From Ziziphus jujuba (lineage: Eukaryota > Streptophyta > Magnoliopsida > Rosales > Rhamnaceae): a stretch of 64,000 nt of DNA. Within the stretch, counting starts at the first letter, position 1. Each line of letters opens with the position of its first letter. This document shows, piece by piece, positions 25,240-37,700 of this stretch. Location of the stretch: positions 13,669,001 to 13,733,000 of the forward strand of contig NC_083382.1 in NCBI RefSeq assembly GCF_031755915.1, written 5' to 3'. The notes beneath the pieces were generated by a model. It did not search any database, had not been told where the DNA came from, and worked only from the letters and a program-made list of their open reading frames with translations. Made by a program: the position numbers and the translations under genes.

Positions 25240-25660
25240 GCCCGCTTGGCCTCCTCCTCGTCAGAATTCAGAAAAGAAGATCAACATCATCATCGTCTGC
25301 GAGACTGAGACGCCGACGCACTGATCGGAGCACTGAGCGGAGTCTCAGGACGATAAGCGACAAATCGAGGACTACTCCTTAGAGCAGCGGCACGTGGTGT
25401 ACACCGCTACCACGGTGAAGTTTCCCCCTAATGTGAGTGAAGCATAGATTCACATAGCCAAGCCAAGACGACGACAGACTACTATTTCGTACGGCGTCAT
25501 CGTGGCTCTGCTCCAACGTCACGCCGCTTTTTTGTGACGTGCACCAAGTCTTACTAATTGTATGAGTTACACGTGGTATTATCATAACAAAGAGGCCCAA
25601 CAAATCCTCATTAAAATGGGCTACACATTTGTTGGGTTAAAATGGCCCAAGCCTTTCAAC
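25240..25660 (-). repeat. Second copy of the DRM 5' UTR/promoter region without its gene
   Basis: Aligns in the same orientation with 21385-21830 over roughly 400 bp, including CGATAAGCGACAAATCGAGG, GTACACCGCTACCACGGTGA and AAGCCAAGACGACGAC. No DRM exon follows on the - strand side; the F-box locus is there instead. The open frame 25379-25603 lies in this untranslated region and is not a gene. Confidence 0.8.
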
Positions 25661-27242
25661 TAAGTTGGGCTAAAAATTTTTTGTTAGAGAATCATGGCCC
25701 AATAACTTTAATTATTGTTATTTGATATTTGTTTATATATTTATAAACAAAAGGTAAAGACGTAAACATATTTTTATCAGTACGTCAAATGCTAAATGTC
25801 ACACACATCAATTAATGAATAAAGACTAAAATCGCACATCAATACTTGTCCAATATAAAAGAGCAACCATGTTTCCGATTAAAAAACTAAAATCACACAT
25901 CAATAATTGTCAAATATAAATGTTTCCAATTAAGAAACTACATAAACAATAACCACCCTAAATACTCATCAACTACATACTCATTTAAAAAAAAAAAAAA
26001 AAAAAAAAACTATATATTCTCATACTCTGTCATTAACCACATCAATAATTACCTACATGCTCACTCAACATGAGCCACTCACCACACTCATCAATTATTT
26101 CATCGCTCTCCACCAAATTCATAATATCAATCAGTGAAAATTTGCTATTAGACTGTTTAAAAAATAAAAGTAAAAAATTATATTTTAAATCTAACTTCAA
26201 TTAAGTGCAATTTATACTTTGCAATTAAAATTAGAGAATAGTTTTGACCCTTTCTTTAAAAAAAAAAAAAAATTACTTATCATATCAATTGCAGTTCCAT
26301 TGATGATGATCAATCATGATGACAAATGACAAATGATAAAATTCAAAAATATTAGTGGAAATCTAGTGTAATTATGCTTTCCAGTCTTTCCTTTCTTGAA
26401 CCATAATGCATATGTATTCCATCTTTTTCTAAGATTAATAAAAAAAAATTAAAAATAAATATATTAAATGCATCTTTAATATTTTTTTTATAGATTGTTA
26501 TTTATTTGATAGATAAGTTGAAAAGTTTGTAATGTATGCTACATGAATATTCAATTGATAGATGCTCAACCGAAAAACATCTTTCATAATTGTGTTTAAA
26601 TCCTAATTAATTAATTATGTGTAAATCTATTTTTTTATTAAAAAAATAATAACAATTTATAATGATACATTTATATATTTTCTCCTTTTGAAAAATAAAT
26701 TATATTCTTGATAGGGTTGTTTTGTTGAGTCAGCATCTGAAAAATATCTATTTTTTTATTACATAATTTAATAGAGTTTTTAAACAAAATCATTGAGATT
26801 TTTTTTTTGTTAAATAAATATCTATATTTATAATGTGGTAAAAAAATAATAATAATAACTATCTATAAAGCCATTGGAGATACTTTTATAACATATAGGT
26901 CTATGAATCAATCAATAAATAAATATACAAACATATATTGATAATAAGGATTGAAATAGAATATTCAAACTTTAAATTTTGATCCGGAGAAAATAGTATT
27001 TTTGCCATTATAAATCAAATTTTAAGTTTAATGATGACCAGGTTGTTGGCTAGTAAAAGGTTGGCCAGATTTCTCCATTAATTCTTTTATATCTACCATA
27101 TGAAATATAAATTTTCCAGTTTTTTTTTTCTATTTTTTTGCAACAATATTTTTTTCAAATTAAGTTTTATTTATTGTATTTATAGATTTAATCCAATACC
27201 AAAATCATTCAGAATATACTTTCAAAATTTGGATTCAATTAT

Positions 27243-27313
<71 letters not shown>

Positions 27314-28667
27314 AAATCCTTTCCTTTCCTTTTAATTTATAATATATTAATTAATATCCCAAATAAAAAAAAGGTATATATGATCTCAGGAGGACGAAAA
27401 TGAAAATTGAAACGCCACTTGGCCCCAAAAAACCTTGTGGGACTGGAATAACAATTAAATGCAGTGAGGTGAGGGCGTTAAACAAGAAAGGGATTGACCA
27501 TCGCTGATCGCTGTGAGATCCAATCAGTATCTAAAGATGCAAGTCGGATTATGATATACATGAAAAATAAATAATAATAATAAAAAAAAATGCAAGTGGG
27601 ATTGAATGCCACATTGATTATATAATGTTCAACTTGATCTCCAACCATACCCGACCAAAAATATTTTCTTTCTCTCTTCCCGAAAAAAAGAAAAAAAAAA
27701 AGAAAAAAAAAACTACACAGAAGGAGCATAATATAATTTTTTTTCTCTTACTCTCATGAAGCACCAAAAATAAAAAAAATAAAAAAAATAAAAAAAATAA
27801 AAAAAGGAAAAAAAATCTCACTCTTTATAAGTCGTTTTTAAGGTCAATTTCGTTGAAATGTATGCCTTTTTAAAAAATATGCCTTTTAAAAAAAAGATTT
27901 TGCATTTTGCAAATTTTCTAGATTCAATTATATGAAAAATGAAAATAAAAAGAAAAATTGCTAAAAAAATAATTTATAAATATTTATATAATTTTGATCA
28001 CAAAAATATCTATAAAATGCATAAAAATGAGATATTTTTTCACTAATAAGAAAAAGGAAAATTAAAATACTTATGTGGTGTCGATGAGGGAAGTTGGAAA
28101 TCATAATTATGCCCATACACACATAATTGTCACAATTTTCAAACGCACCTGAGTCTATCCTGTATCAGCACCGAAAAACGAAAAAAAAAAGCTGAGTCAA
28201 TCTTGGCAACTGGACTTTTCAAGTGTAATTTTCCTGACTATCATTTTATGACCCCTACTGATTTTCTGAAATCTAGTTTCGATGTGTTTTTCTGTATATG
28301 AATATATTGTCAGGAGCCTTAAATTTTATTTTTTATTTTTTTTTTCAATTTGCTGTGAAGAAAAATATATTTGATTTTAAGTATGTATTGTTTCTAGAGG
28401 GATTCCTTTTTAAACGAGTTGGTTCTGTTCCAAAAAAGAAATTTGAAAAACCAATTACGAGTTATTTGTTGTACCACATTCTTAAATAATGTGTATTTTA
28501 ACTACTAATTTGCTACCAAGGACCTTACCTGGTCAAAGATGAGGGATTTAAGTTGGTAGAAAAATACCTATTACTATTCTAAATCTTCGAAGCAAATGAA
28601 AAAATGATGTGTATTATAACGTAATAGATTATTGTTTTTAATTAAATATTAAAAACCCAATAATATA
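25660..28667. repeat. Segmental duplication blocks C' and D
   Basis: 25660-27970 aligns to 5600-7755, and about 27028-28667 aligns to 39637-41125. Block D landmarks are GATGAGGGAAGTTGGAAATC, CTGAGTC with CTTGGCAACTGGACTTTTCA, and TACCAAGGACCTTACCTGGTC. A (TA)n microsatellite of about 60 bp (27251-27310) has expanded here relative to the other copies. No gene is recognised; reading frames on both strands are low-complexity. Confidence 0.8.
27251..27310. repeat. (TA)n microsatellite
   Basis: About 30 uninterrupted TA units within block C'. The equivalent position at 39840 has only a few units and 7200 has none. Confidence 0.95.
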
Positions 28668-29636
28668 CATTATAAGAATCGCAATTATACACGTCGCACA
28701 AAATAAATATCGATGTTTTGTGAAGCATCGTCTAACGTCTTATCACTAAAATTATAAAATAAAAAGCGATGTATTAATAGTATCGTCTAATATTAAAGAA
28801 AAACCAACGTTATACACCATGAAGTTAAAATACGTTGCCTATTTTTTGAGTTTTTAGTGATGCTTTTTGAAATACGCTATCTATTTTTTGAGTTTTTAGT
28901 GACGGTTTTTGAGTTTTTAGCGATGCATTTTGAAATGCATCACTGATTTTGTGAGTTTCTAGCGATACATTTTCAAATGCATCACTTATTTTTTGAGTTT
29001 TTTGCGATTTTTATATTAATTTTTAGTGACGCTTTTTGTAATGAGTCGTCTTTTTTTTTTTTTTTTAAATTTGCTTATTATTATTTTGTAAAAATTAATT
29101 AAAATAGTAAAAATACAAAATAATTAAAATACAAAAAAATTAAAACTAGCTTCATCCAAAATAATTAGAATATAAAAGTTCAAAATAAACATTTTCATAA
29201 CAAAATAATTATCCAATAAATTAAATATTATCTCATGAAATATTTTTACAATTTGTTAAACTATTATATATGTAAAAGCAAATGCAATATTAATTAAACT
29301 TCCATGAATGCATAGTTATTGAGATGGAAGTTGACATCTTTTTGTTGACGATATTACACCCTTATACTGCATATGGAAAAATTAAAAAAATTATTCACAC
29401 TTATGCAAAATAAATAAATATTAATTATTATTAATAAGTAATTTAGTGAATGAGAATTTAAATAATATTACCATTGTTCTTAAAATTTGGCAAGGCACAT
29501 TTCTCCTAATTAAAAGCGGAAAACTTATAATGAAGCGGATCAAAAAATTAATTAAATGAATAATAAAAAATGTTATAAATATTACTTAAAATATAAGTGA
29601 TAAATCTATGTATCAATTTATTTAGAAGATATTTTT

Positions 29637-29850
29637 TATCCACATCCTCTCACAATCATTAGAACATAGCCACTCTCATATTCATCGACACTTAGCAACT
29701 GTATGATAAATGGATTGTAAACCATTGGAGTATCGCCAAAAACATCTTCTTCAACAAAAGTACGATGTTGTGGTGAAGTTAAAACAACAAACTATCTCAA
29801 ATCAAGTTGATCTTTAACATAAAATACTTGTTGAACTTAGCAAAACAATG
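29637..29850 (-). pseudogene. CACTA transposon-associated protein remnant (DUF4216-like C-terminus)
   Basis: On the - strand the frame reads QVFYVKDQLDLR, a stop, FVVLTSPQHRTFVEEDVFGD, then TPMVYNPFIIQLL and a stop. The QVFYV-D---- VVL-SP pattern is the usual end of the second protein of plant CACTA elements. One internal stop codon, no start and no upstream domain show it to be a relic. It confirms the CACTA identity suggested by the surrounding repeats. Confidence 0.6.
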
Positions 29851-32459
29851 TCAAGCAATATCACAAATAAAATATCTACAAAAGCAAGATTAAAAAAACT
29901 TAACGAACGAAACTTGCGGTTAAAATGAAAAAAAAAAAAAAAACACAACTAAACAATGTCTCTGTCAATCACAAAGAAAAAAGAAACTCACCTAATCGAT
30001 GGAGACAAAGAAAGAAAAAACCAAGCTAACCACGAGGGTGACACAGAGAAACCCAGCTTCCTGACGGCAATGTAGGCAAATAAAAATAAAACCCGAAATA
30101 TCCCACTCTTCAAGTCTCTCTTAGATTGATTCCAAATCTAACATCTATTAGGTAGTGTACTTGATGTAGTTTTAGAAAAAAAAAAAAAGAGGATTCAAAG
30201 GCGCGAATAAAAATTTTAAAATATGCCAAAAATTTTCAGAAAATTGCAAAAAGGTGACTCTTTTGAAGAATCTTTTTTTTTTTTTTTAAATTAAGAGAAC
30301 AGGCGACGCATTTACATCTTAAAGCATTGGCTGTTCCATCAATGTTATTATTTTTTTGTTTTTTAATTAGATTTTTATTCTTCATCTAAAAATAAATATT
30401 AAAAATATTTCTTATATATGTGAAACAAAATTATCAAAGTGGTAGTTTAATTATTTTGTTTTCCAAGTACAGTTTATTTACTTTAAAATCTGGTAAATCT
30501 TTAATGTTTTTTCTTATAAAGGGAATAAGCGACGCATTTACAACAGAAAGCGTCGCCTGTTCTAAGTTTTATTTTTTGTTCCTTAATTTGATGGAACAGA
30601 CGATGCATAAAAAGCAAAAAGAGTCGCCAGATACTTTTTATTTTTTTCTTTTTTAATAGTTATTAATTTGCTTTTGAAATACAGTTTATTTACTTTTAAA
30701 AGTTGCAAGTATTAAAATATTTTTTTTTTAATTAAGAGAACAGGAGACGCATTTACAATTAAATGCGTCGTTTTTTTCTCTCAATTTCTTTTTTTTCTTT
30801 GATTAATTTTTTATTTTTATTTACAAATAAACACCAAAAATATTTCTTAAAAATGTGAAGCAAAATATCGAAAATTACTGTTTATTTTTTTGTTTTTCAA
30901 GTACACCTTTATTCTTTATAAAATTTGCATGTCTTTTAAATTTTTTATTTTTTTTTAATTGAGAGAACATGCGACACATTTTCTTCAAAAAGGAATGCCT
31001 GTTCTTGAATTGTGGGATCGAGCGACCCATTATGGTCGAAAAGCGTTGCCTGTTCCATTTTTTATATTTTCTTTCTAATCTTTAAATAGTTTTTTAATTG
31101 TTCATCTATAAATATATTCATGTAGCAATCCAATGAACATCAATTGCATTGATCTGAAAATAGAAAACAGTTTTGTCAATGCTTTTCTCAATTATTCACA
31201 TATATATGTATTCATGAAACACAAAATTTCTCAAAACCTAATTGAGGGTATACCGAATGTAGAATTCTAATTCAACAAAGACTTATTGACCAATTTCTCT
31301 ACATAACTATGTTAAGCGAGCTGAACTTTCAGGTCTTTGTGTTTCAATGATAGCTTATTTGCTTTTTTAAAATTGGCAAGCCTATTAAATAAATTCATCT
31401 TTTTATTTAATTTGAAGGAATAGGCGATGCATTTACAGGAAAAAGAGTTGCCAGATCCTTTTTTTTTTTTTTTTTTCCTTTAGTTTGTTATTAATTTTTT
31501 TTTTGTGTTTTCAAGTACAATTTATTTGCTTTGAAAATTTGCAAGTCTCATAAATATTTTTTTAAAAAAAAAATTAAGGGAACATGCGACGCATTTACAA
31601 TATAAAGCGTCGCCGGTTCCTGTGATATCAATTTTTTTTTGTTCTTTAATTAGTTTTTTATTGTTCATATATAAATAAATACTGAAAACATTTTTTAAAA
31701 ATGTGAAGTAAAATTACTAAGTTGGTTGTTTAATTTTTCTGTTTTTCAAGTACAGCTTAATTGTTTTTAACATTTACAAGTCTTCTAATTTGCTTTTTTT
31801 TTTATTTTAAAATAAATTGAGGGTACATGCGATGTATTTCTAGCAAAAGGCGTCACCTGTTCATAAATTTTTGGGCACAGGCAAAACATTTTGATCAAAA
31901 AGCATCGTCTGTTTGTGTTTTATATTTTCGTTTTTTCTTTAATTAGTTTTTTGAACTTTCATCTACAAATATATTCATGTAGCAATCCAATGAACAAAAA
32001 TTCCATTGTCTAAAAACAGAAAACAGTTTTATCAATGCCCTTCTCAATTATTCACATATATGTGTATAGACGAGACACAAAATACTTCAAGACATAATTT
32101 AAGATAGAGTACCGAATATAGAATTCTAATTTAACAAGCACTTATTGACCAATTTATCTACATAAGTATGTTAAATGAGCTTAACTTTCTGTTCAATGAT
32201 AGCTTGTTTTTAAAATTTTGAAAGTCTATTAAATTGTTTTTCCTTAAAAATAAAAATAACAATTGAAGGAACAGGCGACACAATTCATCCAAAAGTGTCA
32301 CCTATTCCAATTTTTTTTTTAATCTTTAATTAGTTTTTTTAATTCCTCATCTACAAATTAAAAAAAGCATATTTGCAAAATTAAAAGAAAAAAAACTAGA
32401 AATAACTTTCAAATTAAAAAAAAGGTAAAAATTAAAATTATATTGGAAAAAGGCAAAAA

Positions 32460-34168
32460 TTGATTGGGTGAAAAGGCGACGCATTTGTTGAAAAAAGCGT
32501 CCCTATTTTTATATTAAGCATCCTCTAAAATTTGCAAGTCTTTTAAATTGTATCTTTATATTTAAAAAAAAGGGAACATGCGACACAATTCCGTTCAAAA
32601 GCGTTGCCTGTTCCATGTTTTTTTTATTTTTTTAATTATTTTTTTAATCTACAAATAAGCATTGAAAATATTTATTGAAAAAGGTAAATAAAAAAAAGAG
32701 AAAAAAAGAAGAAGGGAAAAAATAAAATTAAATAAAAAAAAGATAAAAATTTTTAGGTGAAAAAGCGACTTATTTGTTGAAAAATGCATTGCCTTGTCCT
32801 ATATTTGGCTACGGGAACAGGCAACGCAATTTCGTTCAAAAGCGTTACCTGTTCAATTTTTTTAATTTTTCCTTTAATTATTTTTTTTTATCCACAAATA
32901 AGCACTGAATATATTTATTGAAAAAAGGTAAATAAAAAAAGGCAAAAGAAAAGATAAAAATTAAAATTAAATAAAAAAGGTAAAAATTGTTTGGGGGAAA
33001 AGGCGATGCATTTGTTGAAAAATGCATTGCCTATTCCTATATTTGGCTACGAGAACAGGCGAGGCCATTCCGTTCAAAAACGTTGCCTGTTCCATGTTTT
33101 TTATTTTTTCTTTAATTATTTTTTTTCATTTAGAAATAAGCACTGAAAATATTTGTTGAAAAAGGTAAATAAAAAAAGGTTAAAAAAGGGAGGAAAAATT
33201 AAAATTAAATAAAAAAGGTAAAAATTGGTTGGGTAAAAAAGCGATGCATTTGTTGAAAAATGCATCGCCTTTTCCTGTATCTGGCTATGAGAACAGGCGA
33301 CGCAATTCCGTTCAAAAGCGTCGTCTGTTCTAATTTTTTTATTTTTTCTTTAATTATTTTTTTCATTTACATATAAGCACTAAAAATATTTGTTGAAAAA
33401 GGTAAATAAAAAAAGGTAAAAATTGGTTGGATAAAACAGCAACGCATTTATTGAAAAATGCATCACTTTTTTCTATATTTGGCTACGTGAATAGGCGACA
33501 GAATTCCGTTCAAAAGCATCATCTATTCCATTTTTTTCTTTAATTATTTTTTTTCATCTACAAATAAGCACTGAAAATATTTATTGAAAAAGGTAAATAA
33601 AAAAGGCAAAAAAAAAAAAAGGTAAGAATTAAAGTTAAATAAAAAAAGATAAAAATTGGTTGGGGGAAAAGGTGATGCATTTGTTGAAAAATGTGTCGCC
33701 TATTCCTATATTTGGCTACGGGAACAGGTGAAGCAATTCCGTTCAAAAGTGTTGCATATTCCATTTTTTTTTTATTCTTTCTTTAATTATTTTTTTCATC
33801 TACAAATAAGCACTGAAAATATTTCTTAAAAAAGGTAAATAAAAAAAGGCAAAAAAAGAAGGTAAAAATTAAAATTAAATAAAAAAGGTAAAAATTGGTT
33901 GGGGGAAAAGACGACACATTTGTTGAAAAATGCGTTGCCTTTTCCTATATTTGGCTACGGGAACAGGCGATGCAATTGCGTTCAAAAGCGTCACCTGTTC
34001 CCTTTTTTTTATTTTTTTCTTTAATTATTATTTTTTCATCTACAAATAGGCATTGAAAATATTTGTTGAAAAAAGTTAATAGAAAAAGGGAAAAAAGGGA
34101 AAAATTAAAATTAAATAAAAAAGATAAAAATTTTGTTGGGTGAAAAGGCAACGCATTTGTTGAAAAAC
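32460..34168. repeat. Tandem hairpin array (about 8 units of ~235-285 bp)
   Basis: Each unit contains a short hairpin of the type GCGATGCATTT-loop-AAATGCATCGC (33241-33268) and a second of the type GAACAGGCGACGC-loop-GCGTCGTCTGTTC (33291-33330). These are joined by CTATATTTGGCTACG and followed by CTTTAATTATTTTTTTCATC and GGTAAATAAAAAAAGG. The first-hairpin loops recur near 32485, 32772, 33009, 33249, 33449, 33680, 33922 and 34155. Several substitutions are compensatory or one-sided. Reading frames here are low-complexity artefacts. Confidence 0.85.
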
Positions 34169-34445
34169 GGTGAGGAATCTTGGCAAATGGACCACAGAAA
34201 TGAGTTTAGAGGGTTCACAAATGGTGGGAGAGGTGTGTAGGTTGGGCTGAAACGGCTGAAAGATGGCCAAACAGCCAAAAAAGGCCAAACAACCGGCGGC
34301 GGCATCAAACGGCCGATCCCATCACATCGACTGGAAATTTGGCTGGTGAGGTAGCCCAAGGGTGGGTAACAATGGTGGCTGGCGCATGGATGCAGAGGGT
34401 GGATGGAATTGGGCAAAACGGTGATGATCCGGCTGGGCATAAAAC

Positions 34446-34726
34446 TAGGAATGTTAATGGGGCGGGGTGGGGTTGGTTTTTAAAATCTCGTCCCTGTCCC
34501 CGCGGGGAATTTTTCATCCCATCCCTATAGTTTTTTCCGTTTCTTTAGAAGCGGGGTGGGGACGGGGATTTCCCAATCGGTGAAGGTGAGGGGCGGTTTT
34601 CTCCTTTTTTTTTTTTTTTTTTTAATAATTGATATAATATTTTTTGAGAAGGTTTAGGAATTGTTATCTTTTTCTTTCCATCCAAGCATTAAAGCTTATG
34701 CTACAAACTTCTGCTCGTTCATTAAG

Positions 34727-34764
<38 letters not shown>

Positions 34765-37700
34765 ATACACACCTAATTGTGATAGAATTTGATTTTATAG
34801 TCACAAAAAAGTTTTTGTTCTGGTGATATCCTCCAAGCATAATTATGTAATGGCATAATTTACATTTATGTATATGCTTAGTAAGCAAAGAATACAAAAT
34901 CATGTTTTATTACAAAGGAAAGGGATTTTTTGAATGTAAAGAAGAGCTTCCCCTGCACATTAACTGACTTTGAAGAAGATCAATAGCAACCCAAAAATGT
35001 GGTTGAACCTGAACTGAAATTTAATTGGTCTAACGCAGCATGATACAGTAGATTCACCCCCATGTAACCACCAATGGTAAAAACAAAGAACGAAATGAAT
35101 TATTACCAAAAAAATAAATAGAATATGTACAAATGTTGTGATGTACTTCAACGTTCCCATAAATTCCAACAGAAAAATTGATTGAAGGTGGTATAAATTA
35201 TACATCTTTTCATTATTATTATGTAATTTCTGGCTTTTACCTTAATGAATTGAGAAAGACCATCTTTGAAAACTTGAACATATGAAAAATAAATTTGGTA
35301 ATATTGGGTATGCTTACTGCAATATACCAAAGCTAAAAGTTGAATGGCTGTGAAAAGTAGGAAGTTGATCAAACCACAACAATTAATTCCCAAAAGCAGT
35401 TTGTAACAGTCAAGGAGTTTGTGGTAGTATGTAACACCCCGTCCCAAATCGCACCGGAATCCGTGCACGTTGACCGAGGTTGACTGTTGACCGTTGACCA
35501 AAGGGGTCAAAAGTTGACTTTTTGACTCGGTGAGAATTTTGAGTTGACTAGGGTACCGTGGCGAAGTGCACGATGCCATGAGTTCGTAGACTGGTAGCAC
35601 GTCGAAAATGGAGCTACGGTTTGGAAGTTATGGACGAAACAAGTTGCGGTCCAAACTGTCCAAGGGGTGCCGGAGTTGACTTTTTGTTTATGGGGAATTG
35701 AGCTTTGACTCATGCATGGTTGTGAAGTGCTCGTCGATACGAGTTCACAGACTAGCGGCACGCTCAAAACGGACATCCGGTTAAAAAGTTATGGACGTTT
35801 GAAGTTTACCGGATACCGTATTATTTTAATGTTTTTGGGTCGTGAACAGTGAAATGCCACGTGTCAGCTTCTGAGTGGTCCACGTGGCATGAACAGTGTC
35901 ATGCAGGGTTTTAATTTTGAAAAACTCTCGGGGAAGAGAGAGAAAGAGAGAGAAAGAGAGAGAGGAGAGAGAAAGAGAGAGAGAGGACCCGCCGGCCGTC
36001 GGTCATTTTCACGTTTTTCCGGCCTAGTTACTGTACACACGCCGGCCAGCCAGATTGCCCACCTCATTTCCGGCAAAACCTCCAAATTTCACGGCGAACG
36101 GCCGCCGGACGCGCCCGGATCGGACGTCCGAAGTTTGGCGGCGATTTTTCCCCCTCCACCGCCGGCCACCGCGAATCGGCACTATTCCGGCCGATATACA
36201 GTACACGCGCCATACACCCATCATCCTCTCCTCAAGTCCGGCCTACCCACCAAAAATCACGGCCATCGGACCACCGACGCGCCGGGATCGGAGCGTTTTC
36301 CGGCGAGGGGTCGAAAATCTTCAAACGGTGATTTCTCCGCCGTCCGACCTCCGTTTTGCTCACCGTCGGTCCCGTTGGATTGCTCTCCTCACGATCTACA
36401 AATCTGCAAAATTTCACAGCAAACGGCCACCGCCGGAAAATACTGTTCCGGCGACGGTTGCCGGTGACCGCGGCGGCCTGCCGGAAAATACTGTTCCGGC
36501 GAGTACCCGAAAATTCCGGCCAGCTCCAGTCCGCAGTGTTCGACCTCCTGAACCCAAATCCGACTTCCGTTTTCACCAATTCGCGACGGTTTGGGAGAAT
36601 TGCGGAGCCGAAACCCGAAAAGCTTCCCGATAAAATTCAAACCCCGTCGGGTACGATCATCGAAAATTAAGACTGGATCTGTGATTAGCATCACTCGAGC
36701 TTCGATTCGGTATATAACTCGTAAATTCTAGATATCGTTTGTGTTTTGACCCCCCGGGTACCGGGTATTATTTACCCGAATAAAATATTAATTTATTTGA
36801 CTGTCTGTGAATTTTGTTCTAGGAGCACCGGTGAGTCGTAGAATTGATCCCGTAGTGGATCATGGGTTAATTGCGTGCTCAAGGTGAGTGACCCACCTTC
36901 AAATTAATTTTGGGGAATTTAATTGATGAATATATTATGTGTGAATTAAATATTTGGAATTTAATTTCTATGTGCCAAATATTTATTGGATTTATTGTAG
37001 AATTATTTATGAATTTATTGGATTTAAGAAAATGCGAATTCTACAATTTATGCCATGTGGAATTATTTTATGGTTTTGAGGATTTTGAAATTGGTGTGGT
37101 TTTAATGGTAAATTGGGCACGATTCGATTTTCAAATATTTCAAGGAAAATATTTGGTTATGTTGGTGATTTCAATTTTTATGAAATATGCCCATAAAATA
37201 TTATGGGATTTGATTATGATATTTCGAGAAATTATTTATGCTTGGAAAAAATGTGGATATTTGAATTGATGGATTTGGGAGTTGGTGGATTTGAAAATCA
37301 TGGGATTTATGGTATTAATTATAAGGAAATTGTGGAGAATTTCCCGGTTCAAGCGGATGGATTATGCCCGCTATGCTTATGAAAAATGTGAAATTTGTTT
37401 TAAATTTATGGATTTTATGATTTTTAGATGCACCGTGCACGTACTGGTGTTCTGATTATGTGATATGGTATATGTGATATGGTTAGTGTGCACACGGTTG
37501 TGATTAGCGCGCAGGTGGGTGTGAGTAGCGCGCGGTTGATATTATGAGGGTGTCCTGTGGATGCCATCGGAGAGGGCGGCCACCCCCCTTTGGCCGGGAC
37601 ACCAGGTTAGCAGCGGCGCAGTGGGACGCCACGCGACCGTATGCCGGTTTCTTTCTATAACCTCCTGTCTGGCGGTACCTTGGGACGCTGGGTACTGTTG

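Larger units (their letters stand above)
28668..34168 (-). mobile_element. Decayed CACTA (En/Spm-type) transposon with subterminal hairpin repeats
   Basis: The left end reads CATTATAAGAATCGCAAT, a decayed CACTACAAGAA terminus, and interrupts block D exactly after AATAATATA (compare 41115-41125). 28680-29060 holds many short GCGACG / TTTTTAGTGA repeats in both orientations, typical of CACTA subterminal regions. 29637-29850 codes (- strand) for a degraded transposase-associated C-terminus. From about 30300 to 34168, units of roughly 230-290 bp repeat, each with two hairpins built on GGCGACGC-type sequence. The right end is missing: similarity stops at about 34168, where an LTR fragment begins. 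Confidence 0.7.

Noticed and set aside
25379..25603. 74-codon - strand frame
   Set aside because: It lies in the duplicated DRM 5' untranslated/promoter region; the other copy (21500-21750) does not keep the frame.
27478..27821. Phe-rich - strand frames resembling membrane proteins
   Set aside because: They are poly-A tracts read as Phe codons. The equivalent frames are broken in the other copies of the duplicated block.
33558..34440. Overlapping - strand frames rich in Phe, Leu and Ser
   Set aside because: They translate the A/T-rich spacers of the hairpin array and run across the CACTA/LTR junction; they are composition artefacts.
35889..36670. Several long overlapping open frames on both strands in the GC-rich part of the first solo LTR
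   Set aside because: The region is low-complexity CCGGCCA repeat, frames are open on both strands at once, and the same region in the other LTR copies (47909-48730, 53325-53988) has shifted frames. No protein family is visible.
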